In this document: in pieces, positions 60,488 through 64,000 of the stretch
How positions within the stretch are numbered: the first letter of the stretch is position 1
Layout: each line of letters starts with the position of its first letter
Origin: Thioalkalicoccus limnaeus
Lineage (GTDB): Bacteria > Pseudomonadota > Gammaproteobacteria > Chromatiales > Chromatiaceae
Reading direction: 5' to 3'
Length of the DNA: 64,000 nucleotides
Assembly (NCBI RefSeq): GCF_041197575.1
Contig: NZ_JBDKXB010000004.1
Location: 1 to 64,000 of the forward strand
The notes under the pieces: generated by a model
The model's input: only the letters and a program-made list of their open reading frames with translations
What the model was told of the DNA's origin: nothing
Databases searched by the model: none
Translations under genes and position numbers: made by a program

Positions 60488-60754
60488 TCAGAAACGTCGA
60501 GGCGGACGATCGGCTCGCGGCCGCGCCTCGTTGACGGTCATCTTCCGCCCTTGCAGTGGGGAATCGTGGAGCTCCTTGATCGCGTTCTCAGCCTCGCTCT
60601 GATTCGGCATGTCGACGAAACCAAATCCTTTCGACTGGCCAGAAAACTTGTCCTTGATGACCTCGGCGCTCGACAGCGCGCCGTACTCCGAGAACAAATT
60701 CCGCAAGTCGTCATCGGTGACACTGTATGGCAAATTGCCTACGTAGATCCTCAT
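60488..60754 (-). CDS. RRM-type RNA-binding protein
   Basis: An 88-residue single RNA-recognition-motif protein. RNP2 is RIYVGNLPYS (start) and RNP1 is SKGFGFVDM; the beta-alpha-beta order is complete, followed by a short Arg-rich tail (PRADRPPRRF). Such small RRM proteins (Rbp-like) bind single-stranded RNA and are often cold- or stress-induced. The start at 60754 is set by the family; the frame remains open upstream without homology. The leader of about 98 nt downstream of the predicted promoter is typical of cold-regulated genes, though that regulation is only inferred. Confidence 0.93.
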   Translation of the reverse strand: MRIYVGNLPYSVTDDDLRNLFSEYGALSSAEVIKDKFSGQSKGFGFVDMPNQSEAENAIKELHDSPLQGRKMTVNEARPRADRPPRRF

Positions 60755-60858
60755 CACTCGCTCTCGCACAGGGGTGCGTTGCTCCGGCAGAGGCCATCGA
60801 TGCGTCAACGCACCAACCGGATCGATGGCGAACGGCGGGATGACCGACCACGCAGGCA

Positions 60859-60887
60859 AAGCTAGACGAAGCCCGGGGCCCCGTCAA
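60859..60887 (-). promoter_or_regulatory. Promoter of the RRM protein gene
   Basis: On the minus strand TTGACG (60887-60882) and TAGCTT (60864-60859) are spaced 17 bp. Transcription would begin near 60852, about 98 nt before the ATG. Confidence 0.5.
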
Positions 60888-60911
60888 CAAATGAGGAACA
60901 AATAGGCGCTG

Positions 60912-60935
60912 GTCCCAGTGCCGGCGCACTGGGAC
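60912..60935 (-). terminator. Perfect 10-bp hairpin after the glycine-zipper lipoprotein gene
   Basis: GTCCCAGTGC (60912-60921) pairs exactly with GCACTGGGAC (60926-60935) around CGGC. It lies 34 bp past the lipoprotein stop in the direction of transcription. The following bases are not a clean T run, so the stem may stabilise the 3' end rather than terminate on its own. Confidence 0.4.
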
Positions 60936-60968
60936 GGGCAGCGGCGGGTATCTAGACTTGGACGGGGC

Positions 60969-61196
60969 TCAGTCGATATTGCCCTTGTCGTGCTGATCGA
61001 GGAGCAGGCCTCCGAGGGCACCGGCGCCAGCGCCGATCAGGGCGCCCTTGCCGGCGTCGGCACTCAGTGAACCGATCGCGGCGCCCGTCGCGGCACCGAC
61101 CGCGGCCCCGCTGGCCGTGCGGGAGGTCGTGGTGGTGCCGCATCCAGCGACGGCGATGCCGGCCAGCAGCAGGATGACAAGTGTGTAGGCTCGCAT
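60969..61196 (-). CDS. Glycine-zipper lipoprotein (OsmB-like)
   Basis: The 75-residue product has a lipoprotein signal with lipobox VAGC (Cys19) and a mature part consisting almost entirely of Gly/Ala-rich glycine-zipper segments (GAAVGAATGAAIGSL and GALIGAGAGALGGLLL), which pack as tight transmembrane hairpins. Such small proteins (OsmB, SlyB-like, Gly-zipper 2TM) sit in the outer membrane and often respond to envelope or osmotic stress. GGAG lies seven bases before the ATG at 61196, which decides this start over an in-frame one 18 bases earlier. Confidence 0.85.
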   Translation of the reverse strand: MRAYTLVILLLAGIAVAGCGTTTTSRTASGAAVGAATGAAIGSLSADAGKGALIGAGAGALGGLLLDQHDKGNID

Positions 61197-61380
61197 GTTG
61201 AGACTCCAGGTCACGAAAACATCAAAAAAACGCTGCGCGCTAATAGGCGGCGCTCGGGTTGCCGCCGGGTTGTCTTAAGTTTGACCCCTACGGCCGTTCG
61301 ATGATTCCCTCCTGCGTTCTGCTCGACGCCACCGGGACCGAGCCCCGGCACTCCCCGGGTTGTGGTCCGCCCTCGTTGCG

Positions 61381-62280
61381 CTAGATCGAGGCGGCTAGTC
61401 CCTCGCGCAAGGTGGGGTAGGTCAATACGACCCCCAGTTCTTCGCGCAGCCGCCGGTTGCTGAGACGCCGCGACTCGCGCATGTAGGATCGCATTCCAGG
61501 CGACAGTTGCCCGTCCATGTCCGCGAGTGGGATCTCGGGGGGGCGCGGCAGTCCGGCCGCATCCGCGATCTGAAAAAAGTAGTCGGTCATCGTGCTCGGA
61601 TGATCGTCGCAGACGTTGTAGACCCCACCATCGGTGCCGCGCGCCATCGCCGCCAGGCTGGCTTGGACCAGATCCTCGATGTGAATGCGGTTCGAGTACG
61701 GGGCCTCGGCTTCGCGCACCAGCGGCAGGCCTTGGCGGATGCGCTCGATCGGCAACCGGCCCGGGCCGTAGATCCCGGCCACGCGGAGGATCACGAGCGA
61801 GGTGCCTTGCTCGCGGCTCCAGCGCCGCAAGCTCTGCTCGGCATCCCAGCGGCGTCGGGCCCGGTCGGCCGTTGGGCGCACCGGCCAGGTCTCGTCGACC
61901 CAATCGCCAGCGCAATCGCCATAGACGCCGGTCGTGCTGAGATAGACGAGGCGCCGAGGCGGCGTGCCGCGCGAGCAGGCCGCGACCAGGCGGCGGGTGA
62001 GCCAGTCCTCGACGCCTTCCCCGGGCGGCGGCGCGAAGTGGAAGATCCAGCAATCGGAGAAGGGCAGCCGGCTCAGGTCGCCGTCGGTCAGGTCCAACGT
62101 CAGGGCCGGCACGCCGGCGGCGGTCAGGGCCTGTTGGCTCGCCTCGGTTCGCACGACGCCGAGGACCGAGTGACCTCGATCGAGGTAGTGCCGGGCGACG
62201 CGGCGGCCGGTGTCGCCGCAGCCGAGGATCAGGACCCTGGGTCGGGTCGGATCGGGGACGGATCGATGCGCATCGGACAT
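61381..62280 (-). CDS. SDR-family NAD(P)-dependent protein (YeeZ-like)
   Basis: A 299-residue atypical short-chain dehydrogenase/epimerase. The dinucleotide motif is LILGCGDTGRRVA (from residue 17), followed by LDLTDGDLSRLP and LVYLSTTGVYGD, RVAGIYGPGRLP and NRIHIEDLVQASLAA. The usual catalytic Y-x3-K is not evident, as in YeeZ-type proteins, so it may bind nucleotide without classical dehydrogenase activity. Substrate unknown. The gene follows hemD by 68 bp on the same strand, where hemX/hemY commonly stand in gammaproteobacteria. Confidence 0.8.
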   Translation of the reverse strand: MSDAHRSVPDPTRPRVLILGCGDTGRRVARHYLDRGHSVLGVVRTEASQQALTAAGVPALTLDLTDGDLSRLPFSDCWIFHFAPPPGEGVEDWLTRRLVAACSRGTPPRRLVYLSTTGVYGDCAGDWVDETWPVRPTADRARRRWDAEQSLRRWSREQGTSLVILRVAGIYGPGRLPIERIRQGLPLVREAEAPYSNRIHIEDLVQASLAAMARGTDGGVYNVCDDHPSTMTDYFFQIADAAGLPRPPEIPLADMDGQLSPGMRSYMRESRRLSNRRLREELGVVLTYPTLREGLAASI

Positions 62281-62348
62281 AGCGGTTCACCAGGTGAGCG
62301 TCCGGTCATGGCGAGCGCGCCGAACGCGTGTGTCGGCCGATTCCCGGG

Positions 62349-63122
62349 TCAGGCCGTTTCGGCCGCGACCAGCGCCTCGCAGGCGGCGACCAGCGAGGCC
62401 TCGTCCGCGCGCGCGGCCACCGCCACATGCACGAAGCCGAGCGCGAGGGCTAACCCTCGTGTGCGCTCGGCAACGACGACCAGTGGCGTCTGGAACAGGT
62501 CATCGCCGACGACCGGGCGGGCCAGCGTGATCAGGTTGCGCAGCACCTCGTCGCTGGTCGCGATCGCGATCGCCACGTCCTGCCGCCAGTCGCTGACGAC
62601 CCGCTCGACCGAGATCGCCGGGAGGATGCGCCGATAGACCTCGGCAAAGACCACCTCGGCACCTCGGGCGGCGAGCGTCTCGCCGAGCAGTGCGCGGCCG
62701 CCGTCGCCGCGCACGATGAGCACCCGCTGCCCGCGCAGGTCCGCCAAGGCCGGAAAGGCGAGCAGGGCCTCGCTGTCGTAGCGTTCGCTCGGCACCAGGT
62801 CCGGGGCGCGCCCGGCCGCGACCAAGGCCTGGGCCGTGGCCTGCCCGACGGCCACGAGCCGCGAAGCCGTCGGCAGCCGCTGATCGGGGAACAGCGGCAG
62901 CGCCTGCTCGACGGCGTTGCGGCTGACGAAGACCAGCAGATCCCAATCCTCGGCGAGCAGCGGTCGCAGGCTGGTCGGATCGGGGGCGGGCGCGATCGCG
63001 AGCACCGGTAGGCGGATCGGTCGGCCGCCAGCCGCTGCGATGCGGTCGCACAGTCCATCGGCCTGGGCGGCGGGTCGCGTCACGAGCACGCCTCGCCCGG
63101 CGAGGCCGGCCGCCTCGATCAT
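62349..63122 (-). CDS. hemD: Uroporphyrinogen-III synthase
   Basis: HemD cyclises and inverts ring D of hydroxymethylbilane to give uroporphyrinogen III. The 257-residue product has the two-lobed family pattern: GRGVLVTRPAAQADGL at the start, LLVFVSRNAVEQAL, VAVGQATAQAL, the second lobe with RVLIVRGDGGRALLGETL, and AIATSDEVLRNLI. The family is poorly conserved, but position settles it: its ATG at 63122 overlaps the hemC stop (ATGA). Confidence 0.93.
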   Translation of the reverse strand: MIEAAGLAGRGVLVTRPAAQADGLCDRIAAAGGRPIRLPVLAIAPAPDPTSLRPLLAEDWDLLVFVSRNAVEQALPLFPDQRLPTASRLVAVGQATAQALVAAGRAPDLVPSERYDSEALLAFPALADLRGQRVLIVRGDGGRALLGETLAARGAEVVFAEVYRRILPAISVERVVSDWRQDVAIAIATSDEVLRNLITLARPVVGDDLFQTPLVVVAERTRGLALALGFVHVAVAARADEASLVAACEALVAAETA

Positions 63123-64000
63123 GGTGACTGGAGCGCGGCCAGGATCTCGCCGGCGCCCTGTTCCAAAAGCCGATCGGCGAGGCCGTGACCGAGCGCCCTG
63201 GCGTCGGAACGCGGCGCGCGCGCCTCGGCGCGCAGCAGCCGAGTCCCGTCCGTCGTCCCGACCAGACCGCGGAGATGCAGGACGTCGTCGACCAGTTCCG
63301 CGTGCCCGGCGATCGGGACCTGGCAGCCGCCATGCAGGCGCTCGTTCATCGCGCGCTCGGCCCGGACCCGGTCGGCGGTGTCGGCATCGTGCAGCGGCGC
63401 GATCAGCGCCATGACCCGCTCGTCGTCGTCGCGGCACTCGATGCCGATCGCCCCTTGCCCGATCGCCGGCAGGCTGTCCTCGGTGCTGATCCGCGCGCGG
63501 ATGCGGTCGGCGAAGCCCAGGCGCATGAGACCGGCGGCGGCCAGGATGATCGCGTCGTAGTCACCCGCGTCGAGCCGTGCGAGTCGCGTGTTGACATTGC
63601 CGCGCAGCGGCTCGATCACGAGATCGGGTCGCCGGCTGACGATCTGACATTGGCGGCGAAGACTGGAAGTCCCGACGCGCGCCCCGTGCGGGAGCTCGTC
63701 GAAGCGTGCGAAGCGGTTCGAAACGAAGGCATCCCGTGGATCCTCGCGTTCCAGGATCACCGGCAGGTGAAGGCCGGCGGGAAAGTCGACGGGCACGTCC
63801 TTCATCGAGTGCACCGCGATATCGGCGGTCCCGTCGAGCAGGCCCTGTTCGAGTTCCTTGACGAAGAGCCCCTTGCCGCCGACCTTCGCCAGCGGCGCGT
63901 CGAGTATCTTGTCGCCTTTCGTGGTCATGCCGATGATCTCGACGCCGAGGCCATCGTGGACCGCCCGGAGCACTGCGGCCACATGCTCGGCCTGCCAGAT
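63119..64000 (-). CDS. hemC: Porphobilinogen deaminase (hydroxymethylbilane synthase), 5' end outside window
   Basis: HemC joins four porphobilinogens into hydroxymethylbilane using a dipyrromethane cofactor. The 293 visible residues include KILDAPLAKVGGKGLFVKELE, DIAVHSMKDVP, GTSSLRRQCQI, RGNVNTRLARLD, LPAIGQGAIGIE and the cofactor-binding Cys in LHGGCQVPIAG. The frame stays open to base 64000 (reading WQAEHVAAVLRA, matching the family), so roughly the first 15-20 codons lie outside. It is coupled to hemD. Confidence 0.96.
   Translation of the reverse strand: MWQAEHVAAVLRAVHDGLGVEIIGMTTKGDKILDAPLAKVGGKGLFVKELEQGLLDGTADIAVHSMKDVPVDFPAGLHLPVILEREDPRDAFVSNRFARFDELPHGARVGTSSLRRQCQIVSRRPDLVIEPLRGNVNTRLARLDAGDYDAIILAAAGLMRLGFADRIRARISTEDSLPAIGQGAIGIECRDDDERVMALIAPLHDADTADRVRAERAMNERLHGGCQVPIAGHAELVDDVLHLRGLVGTTDGTRLLRAEARAPRSDARALGHGLADRLLEQGAGEILAALQSP

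Noticed and set aside
1..64000. CRISPR arrays, tRNA/rRNA genes, insertion sequences, prophage
   Set aside because: No regularly spaced repeats, cloverleaf genes, transposase or phage genes were recognised; the only direct repeats are coding ones in the subtilase and methyltransferase genes.

Overview
The window is high-GC, densely packed bacterial chromosome. Gene content and order point to a gammaproteobacterium. The block rpsB-tsf-pyrH-frr-uppS-cdsA-dxr-rseP-bamA-skp-lpxD-fabZ-lpxA-lpxB, divergent from map-glnD, follows the pseudomonad-like order, and it is accompanied by ubiE-ubiJ-ubiB, lptE-holA and hemC-hemD. The split glycine decarboxylase (gcvPA/gcvPB) and the general flavour suggest Chromatiales (purple sulfur bacteria and relatives). 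That placement is inference, because no photosynthesis or sulfur gene lies in the window. I saw no tRNA, rRNA, CRISPR array, insertion sequence or prophage.

Region 1 (1-11.1 kb) is the accessory part. It starts with a truncated LpxL-like acyltransferase coupled to a sugar-nucleotide epimerase, then a small lipoprotein. Next is a monocistronic secreted protein with a proline tail, a strong promoter and a strong terminator. A translationally coupled set follows: FG-GAP lipoprotein, parvulin-like protein, hexapeptide acetyltransferase, and then a methyltransferase with a coiled-coil tail. On the minus strand lie a 996-residue secreted subtilase with three near-identical 103-residue repeats and, downstream, a separate secreted copy of its I9-type propeptide. 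This protease/stand-alone propeptide pair is the most unusual item in the window.

Region 2 (11.1-22.5 kb) begins with 727 bp without a recognisable gene, then ubiE-ubiJ-ubiB (ubiquinone). On the minus strand is a long co-directional run gcvT-gcvH-gcvPA-gcvPB-dgkA-moaB-moeA-moaD. The gcv part is preceded by a consensus-like promoter, a tandem glycine riboswitch and an intrinsic terminator, so glycine cleavage should be switched by glycine. Divergent from it is a lipoyl-domain-fused dihydrolipoyl dehydrogenase, which could serve as the L-protein.

Region 3 (22.5-43.2 kb) is housekeeping: lpdA, leuS, lptE, holA and rnhB on plus, meeting the large minus-strand operon for translation, isoprenoids, phospholipid, outer-membrane assembly and lipid A. 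Many neighbours overlap by ATGA, and several genes appear to use TTG or GTG starts.

Region 4 (43.2-64 kb) holds map, glnD and gdhA (nitrogen), then a coupled minus-strand pair of class V aminotransferase and a PEP/pyruvate-binding protein with a degenerate KaiC-like front end. A PilZ protein, pta-ackA, a YgiQ radical-SAM protein, a CpsB-like PHP phosphatase, an RRM RNA-binding protein, a glycine-zipper lipoprotein and a YeeZ-like protein follow. The window ends in hemD and a hemC cut by the right edge.
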